Positions 44,480-55,918 of a stretch of DNA of 64,000 bases are shown here, piece after piece. Location of the stretch: assembly GCA_031761405.1 (NCBI GenBank), contig JASEVX010000001.1:21107584-21171583 (forward strand), written 5' to 3'. Source of the stretch: Serripes groenlandicus (lineage: Eukaryota; Mollusca; Bivalvia; Cardiida; Cardiidae). Both the position numbers and the translations under genes were made by a program. A model generated the notes under the pieces. That model did no database searches. It was given only the letters and a program-made list of their open reading frames with translations, and had not been told where the DNA came from. Positions within the stretch are counted from its first letter, which is position 1; each line of letters starts with the position of its first letter.

Positions 44480-45355
44480 AAATGTGTCTACTTTTCGATA
44501 TGCTTGTCAGGTTTGGACTCTATATAACCTTTTAATGAAGGAAAGGATGGAAAATCTAAATAACAAAATTTACAAATTGCTTGTAAATGAACCATATTCA
44601 AAATTCCTTTATGTATCATCAAGACAAATTTTCCGAAAAAGTTTCACTATGCTAAAGCCCAAAATGCAGCTGGCCTCTAGAGTGTCCCGAAGATTTTTCT
44701 TAAATTTGGCCTGGCGACCTAGTTTATAGATCAAAATTACCAATATTCGATTTTGGCCTAGGTATAATAAGGACAAACAATTATATCCTGACATATTTCT
44801 AGATTCAAAATCTCTCTTTGAGGGTGTCCACAAGAGTGTTCTTAAATTTGACCAGGTGTCCTAATTGTTTATCCAAATGACCCATATTCAGACTTGGCCA
44901 AGATATCGCAACAAGACATTCTGACAAAAATGTGATCAATCTGGGGTATTTTCTTAAATTTGACCTAATGACCTGGTTTTTGACCTATATTCAAAATGAG
45001 GCTAGATACCATCAAGACAAACTTTCTTACAAAGTTGAATCATTCTGGAGTCAAAAACGTGGTATCTAGAGTGTCTACAAGATTTTTCTTAAATTTGACC
45101 TAGTGACCAAGTTTTTTACCCTACATGGCCCATTTTTGAACTTGGATAAGATATCACCAAGACAAGTATTCTGAATACATCTCATGAAGATGAAAAAAGG
45201 TGGCCTATAGAGTCGCTCAACTAAATTGTTGATGAAACACGATGGCCAATGCACATCGGACGACGATGGCCAATGCACATTGGACGACGATGGCCAATGC
45301 ACATGTCACGATGGACACAGGGTCACCTTGAGGACCTCATGGTCAGGTGAGCTAA
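44480..45355 (+). mobile_element. Degraded pearl/HINE-like element
   Basis: Diverged units of about 150 bp share attttcttaaatttg(g/a)cc (near 44692, 44832, 44952, 45085). A 24-bp unit with gatggccaatgcacat is then repeated three times (45241..45305). The end is ggtcaccttgaggacc, tggtcaggtgag and CTAA (45352..45355). Its plus-strand ORF (44484..44729) is incidental. Confidence 0.6.
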
Positions 45356-45987
45356 AACTGTCAGGACAAATTGCAGATAAATGGCAGTAGATTCAAATCC
45401 ATGATACAAAATAAACTGGAAAAAGACACTCAGACTTTCCATTACCATGTTAAATCTATTTTGATGTACTCTTGTAAATCCAATAAAACAAAATAGTTTC
45501 TTGAAAATCTTGCTTTCTAAGGTTCTAATCTTTTATGATATTCTGATAAATCTGTAAAGAAGATAATGACTTGAAAACAGTCTGACCAATTTCTACATTT
45601 TTTCTTAGCTGTTTCTTATCTTTAAGTATCTCAAAAATGAGTTCTACTTTCTAACAGACGAAAATGATCTGACCGTCATTAATTGTTTGGACAGTTTCAT
45701 ACAATAATTCTATTTTCTTATTCAAGACTAGATTTTGATTCTATTATATCTATTCTCGTAGAAAAAGGTTGACTTAAATATTCAAAGAATAGGAGAAAAA
45801 TAGATTCAAAGTACATAAAAGTTATTCATAATCAGTGCATACATATCTATGTGCAGTACGGCCTCAGAAGTGTAGTGGTAGAGCAACCGCCTTGGGCGCT
45901 GGTTTGATCCACAGCCAGGTTATTCCAAAGAATATAATGGTAGCAATAGCTACCTTCCTTGGCGTTCAGGGTTGCAGGGTTAGCATA

Positions 45988-46844
45988 AACAAGAGGCCCA
46001 TGAGGGCCTATGCTCTACTGGTATGGTTCTTTGGTCATTTTCAATCCAGAGCATGTATGTATGGTGAAGATCGGATAGTAAATGGAGGCTCTTTTGTGTT
46101 CACAAGCTGTATTATAGCAATTTATACAATTTCAAGGGCCATAATCCAGTCTTGCATGGGCGGATCTGGCTGGTTTACGAAAGGAACTGAGCTCTCATGG
46201 ATATCTAACTACTGTATATGTTTGGTTGAGATACAATCAAAAGTGAAGACTGTATCGTGTTAACAAGCTCTTTTATAGCAATTTTGACCATTTCAAGGGC
46301 AATAATCCAGTCATACATGGGCGGATCTGGCTGGTTTTCGAAAGGAACCGAGCTCTCATGGATATCTAACTACTGTACAAGTTTGGTTGAGATACAATCA
46401 AAAGTGAAGACTATCGTGTTAACAAGCTCTTTTATAGCAATTTTGACCATTTCAAGGGCCATAATCCAGTCATGCATGGGCGGATCTGGCTGATTTTTCG
46501 AAAGGAACCGAGCTCTCATGGATATCTATCTACTGTATAAGTTTGGTTGAGATACACTCAAAAAAGAAGACTGTATTGTGTTAACAAGCTCTTTTATAGC
46601 AATTTTGACCATTTCAAGGGCCATAATCCAGTCATGCATGGGCGGATCTGGCTGGTTTTCGAAAGGAACCGAGCTCTCATGGATATCTAACTACTGTATA
46701 AGTTTAGTTGAGATACAATGCAATGAAGACTGTATCGTGTTAACAAGAAATTGTTTACGGACGGACGGACGGACGGACGGACGCACGCACGACGGACAAA
46801 TCGCCACGACATAAGCCCTTCTGGCCTTTGGCCAGTAGAGCTAA
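45988..46844 (+). mobile_element. Pearl/HINE element, ~160-bp units, complete
   Basis: Same family as 17903..18788: aacaagaggcccatgaggg start, units at 46252, 46410, 46570 and 46730, (ACGG)n then ACGC repeats (46757..46790), ctggcctttggccag hairpin, CTAA end at 46841..46844. It is inserted in a SINE. Confidence 0.8.
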
Positions 46845-47320
46845 AAACTAGAAATATCCCTGAAGGTGATGAATACCCCCAGCTAGTGCCTGACAATATA
46901 CATATGTATGAGAAATTCAAGGGGCCATAATCATTTAAAAATAATTCCAGTGCAACACGCCGACAAAATGCACAACTAGGCTTTGTATCAATCATTCTTG
47001 TGAAGTTATATTGAATTCTGACCAAGGGTTGCTGAGAAATAGTGTTCACAAGACAATGGCTACAGACCAACTATGTATGAGAAATTCAAGGGGCCATAAC
47101 TCATTTAAAAATAATTCCAGTGCAACACGCCAACAATATGCACAACTAGGCTTGGTATCAGTCATTCTTGTGAAGTTATATTGAATTCTGACCAAGGGTT
47201 GCTGAGAAATAGTGTTCACAAGAAATGTCCAGACCAACGGACCGACCGACAAACCAACAAACCGACCGACAAGCGTGACTCCTATATAGCCCCCCATATA
47301 CTACGTATCTGGGGGTATAT
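46845..47320 (+). mobile_element. Pearl-like element (GGGGGTATA family), two units
   Basis: Directly abuts the preceding element. 5' end aaactagaaatatccctgaa and atacccccagc. Two tandem units carry ttccagtgcaacacgcc (46947, 47116) and gaccaagggttgctgagaa. Then a (GACC/AACC)n run and the hairpin ccccccatata...tctgggggtata. Confidence 0.75.
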
Positions 47321-47394
47321 TATGACTGGCTGGTGTAAGAATAAATGGACCAGTAGTTCTGGTAACTTACCAAGGAAATGCCGCAGTATAACTG

Positions 47395-47530
47395 AACAAG
47401 AGGCCCAAGAGGGCCAGTATCGCTCCACTGCCATATGGCAAAAATTAAATCGCCAAACAGCTCGACCCCAAATGGCTATGTTTTGTGACCAATCAACATG
47501 GCTTGAAGGAATCTGATAGACGGTCACCCT
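47395..47530 (+). mobile_element. Pearl/HINE 5' fragment
   Basis: Starts aacaagaggcccaagagggc, then cagtatcgctccactgcc. Only the 5' unit is present; no microsatellite or 3' hairpin follows. Confidence 0.5.
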
Positions 47531-47593
47531 AGGAACTTTTCTACAAAATTATTTGAAAATCAGCCCGCAGATTTGTTTAAGGTGGTTGAAGAG

Positions 47594-47804
47594 TTAACCC
47601 TGCAGCAGACGACTTTGAAAACATCTAGAAAAAAATGTGGAAAATCTCTGAAAAATGGAAGTACAATAATTGAATAAAGTTGAAAACATGGTGACAAAAG
47701 GAGAAATTGCTCGTTTTGAGCAATTTCTTCTTTTGTCACCATGTTTTCAAAAAGCTGTCTGCTGCAGAGGCATCAGAAAGCATCTATATGAAGGGAAGGG
47801 TTAA
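47594..47804 (-). mobile_element. piggyBac-type MITE, left end shortened
   Basis: TTAACCCTGCAGCAG: the terminus lacks about 20 bp; right TTAA intact. Confidence 0.8.
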
Positions 47805-48248
47805 GCTGGAGTTTCCCAAGTTTCCCTGTCTGAAGGCACCAATTATGCCTGCAGCAGCTAGGAAATATTGACACTACAACTACTGAACAATCTTCACCAT
47901 GGTTTTTATGCAAACCCCCCTGAAGATTAAATATGCAGGTACTGATTTCTTCTTTTTTTAATTATTTAATAATTAAATCCTCCAGAACAACATGGTAACT
48001 TTTTTGTGTAAAACAAGCTCATGTGAGGCAAATTGATTTTTTTTTTAACTCTTTCGCTTCCAACACTTGCAAACAATGCAGCTTCAGTTTAGAAAGCTCA
48101 TAACAAGCTGCGTCTCTCCTGAAATCTGCATTGTTTGCCACTAATATACATTACATTTTACAAGATTTCCTGTGCGACGAAAAATGGAGTGGTCCAATTT
48201 TCAACATGGAAGAGCCGAATTTGTAAAATTTGGCAGTGAAAGAGTTAT

Positions 48249-48477
48249 TTATTCCCTCTCTGAAATGTACAACAAATCTGCAGCAGACTTTAAAACTTTG
48301 AAAACATCTTGGCAAAACTATGTAAAATCTCTGTAAAAAATAGTATAATAAGTGAATCAGATTGAAAATATTGTGACAAATGAAGAGATAATGCTATACT
48401 TAGATTTTGCCACAAGATTTTCAAAAGTCGTCTGCTGCAGAGACATCAGAAAGCTTCTACATGTCGGAATGATTTAA
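48249..48477 (-). mobile_element. piggyBac-type MITE, diverged
   Basis: acaacaaatctgcagcagac ... gtcgtctgctgcagagacat. Confidence 0.6.
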
Positions 48478-48593
48478 TCATGAACTGTATTAGAACTCTC
48501 AGACAATTAACTAACTTAATCATTCAAATAAAAACCAGTTTATAGTAAAATATCATTTTTTTTCTTCACCATTAACTATGGTATTATGAGACA

Positions 48594-48732
48594 AAACGAA
48601 TCTGCAGCAGACAACATTGAAAAGATATTCGAAAACTCACGAAAAATGAGAGAAATTGCTCATTAAGAAACAATGTCGTCCGGGCAGTATGCGGATGCAT
48701 CAGAATGTGTCTATAAGTGGGAAAAGGGTTAA
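48594..48732 (-). mobile_element. piggyBac-type MITE, deleted
   Basis: acgaatctgcagcagacaac ... gtgggaaaagggttaa; abuts the next copy. Confidence 0.6.
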
Positions 48733-48957
48733 CCCTTTCCCTCATACGGCAATTCTGCAGCAGACAACTTTGAACGTATTTTGTCAAAAAATAGAAAATA
48801 TCCATAATTGAATGGATAACCTGTTACAAAAAGTGGAAAACATTGTGTCAAAAGGAGAAATTGCACGTTTTGTGCAATTTCTTCTTTTGTCACTATGTTT
48901 TCAAAAAGCCGTCTGCTGCAAAGGCGTCAGAAAGCGTCTATAAGTGGGACAGTGTTG
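48729..48957 (-). mobile_element. piggyBac-type MITE
   Basis: Left TTAA shared with the previous copy; right aagtgggacagtgttga eroded. Confidence 0.8.
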
Positions 48958-48991
48958 AAAGTATATATATGTGAATGTGAGTCTACCCAGT

Positions 48992-49124
48992 TTACCCTTT
49001 CCCACATTCAGATGCATTTGAAGCTTTTTTCACATTGTTTCCACACACAATCAATTAATACACTTTCATTTACCATTATTTGCCTTGATATTTCCAAATT
49101 TGTCTCCAGCAAATTAAAAGGTTA
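48992..49124 (+). mobile_element. piggyBac-type MITE, internally deleted
   Basis: ttaccctttcccacattcag ... attaaaaggttaa. Confidence 0.5.
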
Positions 49125-49139
49125 ACTGATGAACATATC

Positions 49140-49221
49140 TTTTAAATCTTTCCCACTTACAGATCTGATGCTTTCTGAGGCCTCTGCAGCTATTGAAATA
49201 TTGTTGGAAATAGAGATATTG
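49140..49221 (+). mobile_element. piggyBac-type MITE, left fragment
   Basis: tttcccacttacagatctga, tgctttctgaggcctctgca. Confidence 0.5.
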
Positions 49222-49574
49222 TTAACCCTTTCCCTCATACGACAATTCTGCAGCAGACGACTTTGATCATTTTTTGTCAAAAAATAGAAAATCTTTATAA
49301 TTGAATGGATCACCTATGACGAAAAGTAGAAAACATTGTTGCAAAATGAGAAATTGCTTGTTTTGAGCAATTTCTTCTTTTGTAACTATGTTTTCAAAAA
49401 GCCGTCTGCTGCAGAGGCGTCAGAAAGCGTCTATACGTGCAATTTCTCCTTTTGCCACAATGTTTTCCACTTTTTGTCATAGGTTATCCATTCAATTATA
49501 GAGATTTTCTATTTTTTGACAAAATATGTTCAAAGTCGTCTGCTGCAGAATTGTTGTATGAGGGAAAGGGTTAA
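49222..49574. mobile_element. Dimeric piggyBac-type MITE (353 bp)
   Basis: A nearly full '-' copy to about 49434 (gcgtctatac), fused to a '+' right half from gtgcaatttctccttttgcc. TTAA at both outer ends, both of the CGACAATTC terminus type. Confidence 0.85.
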
Positions 49575-49772
49575 AGGACCAAAATTGATGATATATGCCA
49601 AATCTGCCTATTAATTAGTTTTAATAATAAATGTCAGAATTTTCAATACAGACATTGAGAAACTGATCGAGTACAACAAAGTCTTATACACTGGTGCAAA
49701 TGCAAGGCATATTAAAAGGGAAAAATTGTAAAAGCCTTGTAATATTCATCGAAAAGCCAAGCTAGCATTATT

Positions 49773-50022
49773 GATAACCCTTTCCCACATACAACAGATC
49801 GATCTGCAGCAGACAACTATGAAAACAAACCCAATTTCTTTTTTAGAAACTCGATCCCTTTAAATGAATTTGAGAACAGTAATTGAATAGAGTTGAAAAC
49901 ATTGTGACAAAAGGAGAAATTGCTCATCTTGAGCAATTTCTACTTTAGTCGCCATCTTTTTAAAAAGCCTTCTGCTGCAGACTCTGGCGTCAGAAAGCAT
50001 CTATATGAGGGAAAGGGATAAG
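49773..50022 (-). mobile_element. piggyBac-type MITE
   Basis: gataaccctttcccacatac ... atgagggaaagggataa; hairpin ttgctcatcttgagcaattt. Confidence 0.8.
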
Positions 50023-50408
50023 GAATGGCTCAGTTACAACATTTATCTCACAGATCAGTTTAATAACCATAAACATCTATTTATTATTAATATTTCACTA
50101 TCGCAAGCATAAATTTCAATATTTCCAGACAATCTTCAAATGCTATCAGGGGGAAAATCGTCTTTTAAACGGCAATTTACATCAAAATTGAAAGTCACTA
50201 TGATATTGTATTTCATACACAGGCTGATAGTTATGAAATGGGGCGCATCACACAAAAAACAACCTTTATAATGGACTCTGGAACATCAATGATCAAGATT
50301 AGCCTGCAACTCTGTACAACCTGATGTAGATCTTATGTTTGCCATCAATTGGTAGTAGGTTCTAGGAAACCTATGTCTATACATTGCACACAATTTGATT
50401 CATTGTTA

Positions 50409-50648
50409 TTAACCCTTTCCCACATACTATATATCTGTAGCAGACACCTATGAAAACATTCTAGACAAAGATGTGAAAAACCTCGATCTGTAAGTGAAAG
50501 TATAATTATTGATAAATTTGAAAAACATTGTGACAAAAGGAGAAATTGCTCTTCATGAGCAATTCCTCCTTTTGTCACTTTGTTTTCAAAAGTCGATCGT
50601 CTGCTGCAGAGGCTTGAAAACATTAGGCTATATGTGGGAAAGGGTTAT
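50409..50648 (-). mobile_element. piggyBac-type MITE
   Basis: Left TTAA, right TTAT; hairpin ttgctcttcatgagcaattc. Confidence 0.8.
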
Positions 50649-50774
50649 TTTCAAAAATTCTGAAGGTTCAGGTTTTCATGTGACCCAGCTTAAACGATGC
50701 CTGTCGTAGATAAGATCTGTTTACATAATGTTTGTCAAACAATAAGCAGACAAAAAAACCAAGAGTGCCATAAG

Positions 50775-50972
50775 TGAACGCCAACACACATCGGTTTATT
50801 CCTAAGTCAAAAAAAGGGGCATTATTGAATAGTTATTAAAGCCAGAGTTATGTGACTTGGTGTAGACATGTGTATTGTTCCTATAGGCACATGTGTACCA
50901 TGTTTGATTTGAAAATGTTGAAAGGTTTTTGAGTTATAAGGTATGGTTAAAGTTTTGTGAAGACGACGATGA
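50775..50972 (+). mobile_element. Pearl-type unit fused to a MITE end
   Basis: Carries ccagagttatgtgacttggt and gagttataaggtatggttaa, then runs directly into the right half of a MITE. Confidence 0.4.
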
Positions 50973-51067
50973 CTCATCATGAGCAATTTCACCTTTGGCC
51001 ACAATGTTTTCAAAAGTCATCTGCTAATTATTTGCGTCGAAACGCGTCTGCAGGCGGGAAAAGTTTA
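50973..51067 (-). mobile_element. piggyBac-type MITE, right half
   Basis: tcatgagcaatttcaccttt ... gcgtctgcaggcgggaaaag; CACCTGCAGACG subtype, fused to the pearl unit. Confidence 0.6.
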
Positions 51068-51287
51068 AGTCTTTGGTATAAATCAATTACCAGGCATTAC
51101 ACACAAAGCACATAAATGGCGAAGCATTTCATTAAACGCATGAGTAAGAAATAAGTCACTTAAGACAGGCAATTAATGTTTTTTACTTCTTAATGCATAA
51201 CTGCACCATTAAGTCTACTAGAGGACATGCTATGGTCCACCTGGAACACTCAACTGAGACCACATAGTTTGGAGTTACAAGCAATTT

Positions 51288-51512
51288 TTAACCCTTACCC
51301 ACAAACAACGAATCTGCAGCAGACGACTTTGAAATTACCTATAGGCAAAACTATTGAAAACCTCAATTAACGAGAGTTTATTTATTAGATGGAGTTGAAA
51401 CATTGTGGCAAAAGGAGAAATTGCTCAACATGAGCAATTTCTTCTTTTGCCGCATTGCTTTTAAAATTCTACTGCTGCAGAGGCGTCAAGAAGTGTCTGT
51501 ATGAGGGAAATC
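51288..51512 (-). mobile_element. piggyBac-type MITE
   Basis: ttaacccttacccacaaaca ... gtatgagggaaat; right end lacks TTAA. Confidence 0.75.
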
Positions 51513-51537
51513 AAGTCAAACCAAGAACTATCCTTGT

Positions 51538-51852
51538 AAAATTTGTTTAAACTAGAACTATCACTGAAGATGATAAATACCCCCTAAACAGCACCGTGAC
51601 CTACACCATAACTTAATTAGTAAAAGGGCCATAACTCTGTAAAATATCATGCAATTGTAACCCCTTTAGGATATGCACATCTCCTCTTGGTATAAAAGCT
51701 TCATGTAAAATTTTATTGAATTCCACCCAGTGCTTTGTAAGAAATAGGCCGGACAAAATATGGCTTCCGGCCGACCGACAGACAGACTGACAGACAGACT
51801 GCCCGACACAGTGACTCCTATATACCCCCTCTTCTTCGAAGGGGGTATAATT
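51538..51852 (+). mobile_element. Pearl-like element (GGGGGTATA family)
   Basis: 5' aactagaactatcactgaag with aataccccct; one unit; (GACAGACT)n at 51775..51800; terminal hairpin tataccccctcttc/ttcgaagggggtata. Confidence 0.7.
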
Positions 51853-53290
51853 CAAGCAAAGTGGTATAAGAACCTAGTCTTTTTGATGCCACATATTAAA
51901 TACAACCCACAGGTTTGCACTGATTGGTTTTTGTGGCGATTGGTTTGACAATCGCCACAATGCTAACAGAAACAACAACAACGAAAAATATTTACATAGT
52001 CGGTTTTGAACAATCGGTTGATATTTTTTTTCCTTACTGCAAACTAATTTACTCACATCCGTTATAGTTCCATCATTGATGCAGAGACGTGATTAATAAT
52101 AATTATGTCAGTGCTACTTTGGTACCGGATTGTTACTAATATTTGAGTTTTATCGAGACATTATCTACATAGAGTTAAAATATGTAAATATTATCTTCGT
52201 CATGATTTGGCAAATAATAAATATCATTGCGCGTTCTGCCTTGCAAATAACGGCAACTCTGATGATACTCAAATCTGGAAATTCCAAAACGTTCTATAAA
52301 TAGCTTGCGAGACCAAAAACCAGAAGAGCTTGTAAATCTCAATTTTATAAACGCTTTATTTTGTAGTTGTTTAAACATATGAAAGCGTCTAGATGATAAG
52401 ACTGGTTTACAAAGGTTTAAAGGACACACGATGTCAGTGTGTACACACGTTATGTATACACGTCTGCACGTTCTAGAGTCAATTAGCAATCAATGCTAAC
52501 AGTGTAGCCTAATTTAGTTTGGAGATCGAGCATTATAATATATGCCTATATTTTTATAAATTGAACAGTTTGGCAAATAGTGAAATTGTGCTTTTGGAGC
52601 ATGTTTTGTGTTTGTTTTTGCACTCACATTATTCGAAGCAGTTTAACAACCTCAGATACATATACATACACTGTGTTTATATGTCTCTGACAACCCTCAA
52701 TCATGCAATGTGAAGGGACTAAATTGAACAGACCTTTTTAATATCGGACATCATTGAAACAAACACCAAACTAATGGATACTGTTTTCTCTCATTTCTTG
52801 ATAATTTAGTCATTTCTAAAGTGTAAAATATATTTTATCTTAATATGGCCTAGCGACCTGGTGATAAACATGTGATTACCCGAACAATTTAGATTACAAA
52901 TAGCCATTCTAATGAGCTAAAACGGTAATCTATCGAATACCAACTAGATTTTTCATAACTTTGGAATGGCCTAATTTTGAACACATCATGACCAATTTCA
53001 GAACGTAACTAAATAATCACCGAGACAACATTCTGGCAAACTAACATTATTCTACTGTCAAAAGATGCAGGGTTGATACATTCTCAAATATACCCGCACC
53101 AGAGTCATCGCAAGCCCTACACCGATATACTGCTTGTTACTTTGCAGGATTTTCCATACGATCGCCACTACAGTGCCATTGGCGCTTTGATTAAAAACAA
53201 CTTTATGCAAGAAAGATATTCGTAATATTTTGTTTCAATTGATCCCTGGTGCATGATAATTGACGACAAATACTGGATGATCACCAAAGC
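51853..53290. other. Longest repeat-poor stretch (1.4 kb)
   Basis: None of the dominant repeat families is visible. A minus-strand frame of 104 codons (52175..52489; Cys/Arg-rich, low similarity to anything I know) and a plus-strand frame of 64 codons exist. Neither has convincing splice sites, so I do not call them genes. A conserved intronic element is possible. Confidence 0.4.
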
Positions 53291-53520
53291 TTAAACCTTT
53301 CCCTCATATAGATGCTTTCTGACGCCTCTGCAGCAGACGGCTTTTTGAAAACATAGTGACAAAAGAAGAAATTGCTCAAAACGTGCAATTTCTCCTTTTG
53401 CCACAATGTTTTCCACTTTTTGTCATAGGTTATCAATTCAATTATGGAGATTTTCTATGTTTTGACAAAATACGTTCAAAGTCGTCTGCTGCAGAATTAC
53501 CGTATGAGGGAAAGGGTTAA
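53291..53520 (+). mobile_element. piggyBac-type MITE, 230 bp
   Basis: TTAA at both ends. Confidence 0.9.
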
Positions 53521-53929
53521 ACCTGGTTGAGCTATATTGTGCTCAGTTGAACTAAAACAGCGGTCTTTTTATGAATCATAGAAACTATTTTATGAAAGAG
53601 TCAGTTAGTGAATGTTCAACGAAGCCATCATCAGGTTCTTTGTCTCAAATTGTTATCAAACCTTCTGAGCAGTTTACTGAACTGTTTTGCATAGATTACA
53701 TTCCCTTGAAAAACCTAAACTTTCATATATTTCTCGAGCCAGTAACATTTGAAAACTGTGGGAAAGAGAGATCTGGTCATGATGAGCCATTTGTTACTTA
53801 AGTCACACAACGCTTTCATGTATGCTTCAAAATGAGACATTCATTAGTGTAGATTGTTTTATTTTCTTCAGATCTTGCCAAAATGGAAGCGGTGACGTGA
53901 CAGCTAAAGTACTAACTTGTATGACGTTC
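53521..53929. other. Unassigned sequence with a 76-codon frame
   Basis: The frame at 53571..53801 (starting MNHRNYFMKESVSECSTKPS) has protein-like composition but no recognised homologue or clear splice sites. Confidence 0.25.
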
Positions 53930-54075
53930 TTAACCCTTTCCCACATATAGATGCTTTCTGATGTTTCTGCAGCCGACGACTATTTGAAACCCTCATTTAT
54001 AAAGTATTTCCTTGTTTTTGCCAAAATGTTTTAAATTCGTCTGCTGCAGATTTGTTTTATGTGGGACAGAGTTAT
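53930..54075 (+). mobile_element. piggyBac-type MITE, internally deleted
   Basis: ttaaccctttcccacatata ... tatgtgggacagagtta. Confidence 0.7.
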
Positions 54076-54114
54076 TATTAAGTTTGCTGCTGAGAAACCA
54101 TCTGAGGAAATTAT

Positions 54115-54331
54115 TTAATCGTTTCCCACAAAGATCACAACAAATCTGTACCAGTCGACTTTGAAAACATCTTTTTTAATCATTAAATAGAGTTAAAAAC
54201 ATGACTGTTAATTGCAAAAGGAGAAAATTGCTCATTATGAGCAATTTTACCTATTGCAATAATGTTTTAAAATTTTAGTCATCTGCTGCAGAGGTGTCAG
54301 AATGCGTCTGAATGTTGGAAAGATGTTATAA
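54115..54331 (-). mobile_element. piggyBac-type MITE, diverged
   Basis: Hairpin attgctcattatgagcaatt; gcgtctgaatgttggaaag. Confidence 0.6.
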
Positions 54332-54483
54332 CCTGCAAATTTTAAGTATGATTCCTTTTGACATAAAGTAAAAAAAAAAACGTGAAGGTAAAAGGAGAAT
54401 TAACATTGATGTTCTATGAAATTTCTCCTACATCAACAATGGTTTCAAAATCATCTGATGCCAGTCATCGATCTGCATCAGAC

Positions 54484-54680
54484 TTAACCCTTTCCCTCAT
54501 ATGACAATTCTGCAGCAGACGCCTTTGAACATCTTTTGGCAAAAAATAGAAAATCTCTATAATTGAATGGATAACCTATGACTAAAAGTGGAAAACATCG
54601 TTTTGAGCAATTTCTTCTTTTGTCACTATGTTTTCAAAAAACTGTCTGTTTTCCTCTGCTGCAGAGGCGTCAGAAAAACC
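54484..54680 (-). mobile_element. piggyBac-type MITE, right-truncated
   Basis: Left TTAA; right terminus lost at gcgtcagaaaaacc, where the next copy starts. Confidence 0.8.
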
Positions 54681-54977
54681 TTAAACCTTTCCCTCATATA
54701 GACGCTTTCTGATGCCTCTGCAGCAGACGACTATTGAAAACATTGTGGCAAAAGGAGAAATGGCTCAAAATGATTATTTAACAATTAAGCTATCTTTAAT
54801 AGAGATTTTTCAGGTTTTTGTCACTATGTTTTCAAAGTCGTCTGCTGCGGATTATTTTTCAGGTTTTTGTCACTATGTTTTCAAAGTCGTCTGCTGCGGA
54901 TTATCTTTCAGGTTTTTGTCACTATGTTTTCAAAGTCGTCTGCTGCGGATTATTTGTTGTATGTGGGAAAGGGTTAA
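54681..54977 (+). mobile_element. piggyBac-type MITE with 49-bp triplication
   Basis: TTAA at both ends. The right-end subterminus is triplicated, and part of the hairpin is deleted. Confidence 0.85.
54811..54957. repeat. 49-bp triplication inside a MITE
   Basis: caggtttttgtcactatgtt, ttcaaagtcgtctgctgcgg, attat occurs at 54811, 54860 and 54909, almost without change. Confidence 0.9.
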
Positions 54978-55392
54978 GAATTCAAGGGGAATGAAAAGAA
55001 GTGCAAATGATAAAAAGTGATTTACAATAACACAAAACCATAAATTCAATTCTGACAGAAACCAATTTGTTTTTTATTACAAAGCTTGATGACAAAACTG
55101 TCTTTGACACATGCTTATTACATTTTCCCTGCTTAGAAATGGTCGCATCAAATCTAATTCTAAGCTTTATGTCTTAAATTTCAAAATTAAATGTAAATGC
55201 ATGTGAAACAATCTCTATTCCCATAAGTCCCTTTTTCCTCCATGATTAAACCTGACTTCCATTGCAAGAGATAATTCTTGGAAAACATTGTCAGATGAGG
55301 CAAATTGCTCTTGAAAAGAATTTCATTAATCAGCAAACATTTCTTGACACAATACATGATAATTATATCCATAAAAATTATCTCCTCCAACA

Positions 55393-55918
55393 TTAAGACC
55401 CTTTCTGACTTCTTTGCAGCAGACGACTTTTGAAAGCATAATTAATTGTGACAGATTAGGAATAATAACGAATAAAGAGCAATTTCTCCTTTTGCCACAA
55501 TGTTAACAACTTATTTCAGTAATCATATCTTCATTTATAGAGATTTTCTATTTTTTTTTATCTATTGTTTTCAAAGATATCTGCTGCAGATTTGCTGTAT
55601 GTTGATTGCTTTGGGTTTATGCCATTTTAAAAAAAAAATCAGTCATACGACGGCGGCCAGTTCACCTACTTGTGTGTTTCCTGGCTTTCCAACACCAGTA
55701 ATCCACAGAACAATCTTTCCAAGCAACTGGCTGCTTTTCCACAGTCATTAAGCCAATTGGTGAAAAATGTAAATGACGCTTGTCACAATGACTTTTGTCA
55801 AACATTATGGAAAGTATGTTGTCCGAGCTTGGGTTCGAACTCACAACTCCTGGATTGACTACCTGCGTCGCTACCGACTGAGCTACGGGGGCTGGGGCTG
55901 TATGTGGGAAAGGGTTAA
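55393..55918 (+). mobile_element. piggyBac-type MITE interrupted by SINE S2
   Basis: ttaagaccctttctgacttc ... [SINE 55603..55896] ... tatgtgggaaagggttaa. Confidence 0.75.
55603..55896 (-). mobile_element. SINE S2 copy with 9-bp TSD, inside a MITE
   Basis: Minus-strand head AGCCCCCGTAGCTCAGTCGG, B box GTTCGAACCC-type. TSD GCTGTATGT at 55594..55602 and 55897..55905 lies in the right terminus of the MITE at 55393..55918. Confidence 0.85.

Larger units (their letters stand above)
45850..47394 (+). mobile_element. SINE S3 split by two pearl elements
   Basis: Left part 45850..45987 has A box TAGTGGTAGAGCA and B box GGTTTGATCCAC, ending cagggttagcat. The right part resumes at 47321 as tatgactggctggtg and continues tctggtaacttacc, matching the uninterrupted S3 copy at 60700..60905. 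Confidence 0.75.

Noticed and set aside
44484..44729. 81-codon plus-strand frame
   Set aside because: It spans the junction into degraded ~150-bp pearl units; no protein family signature.
46257..46814. Recurring frames beginning MLTSSFIAILTISRAII
   Set aside because: They are translations of the 160-bp pearl units; also at 18519.
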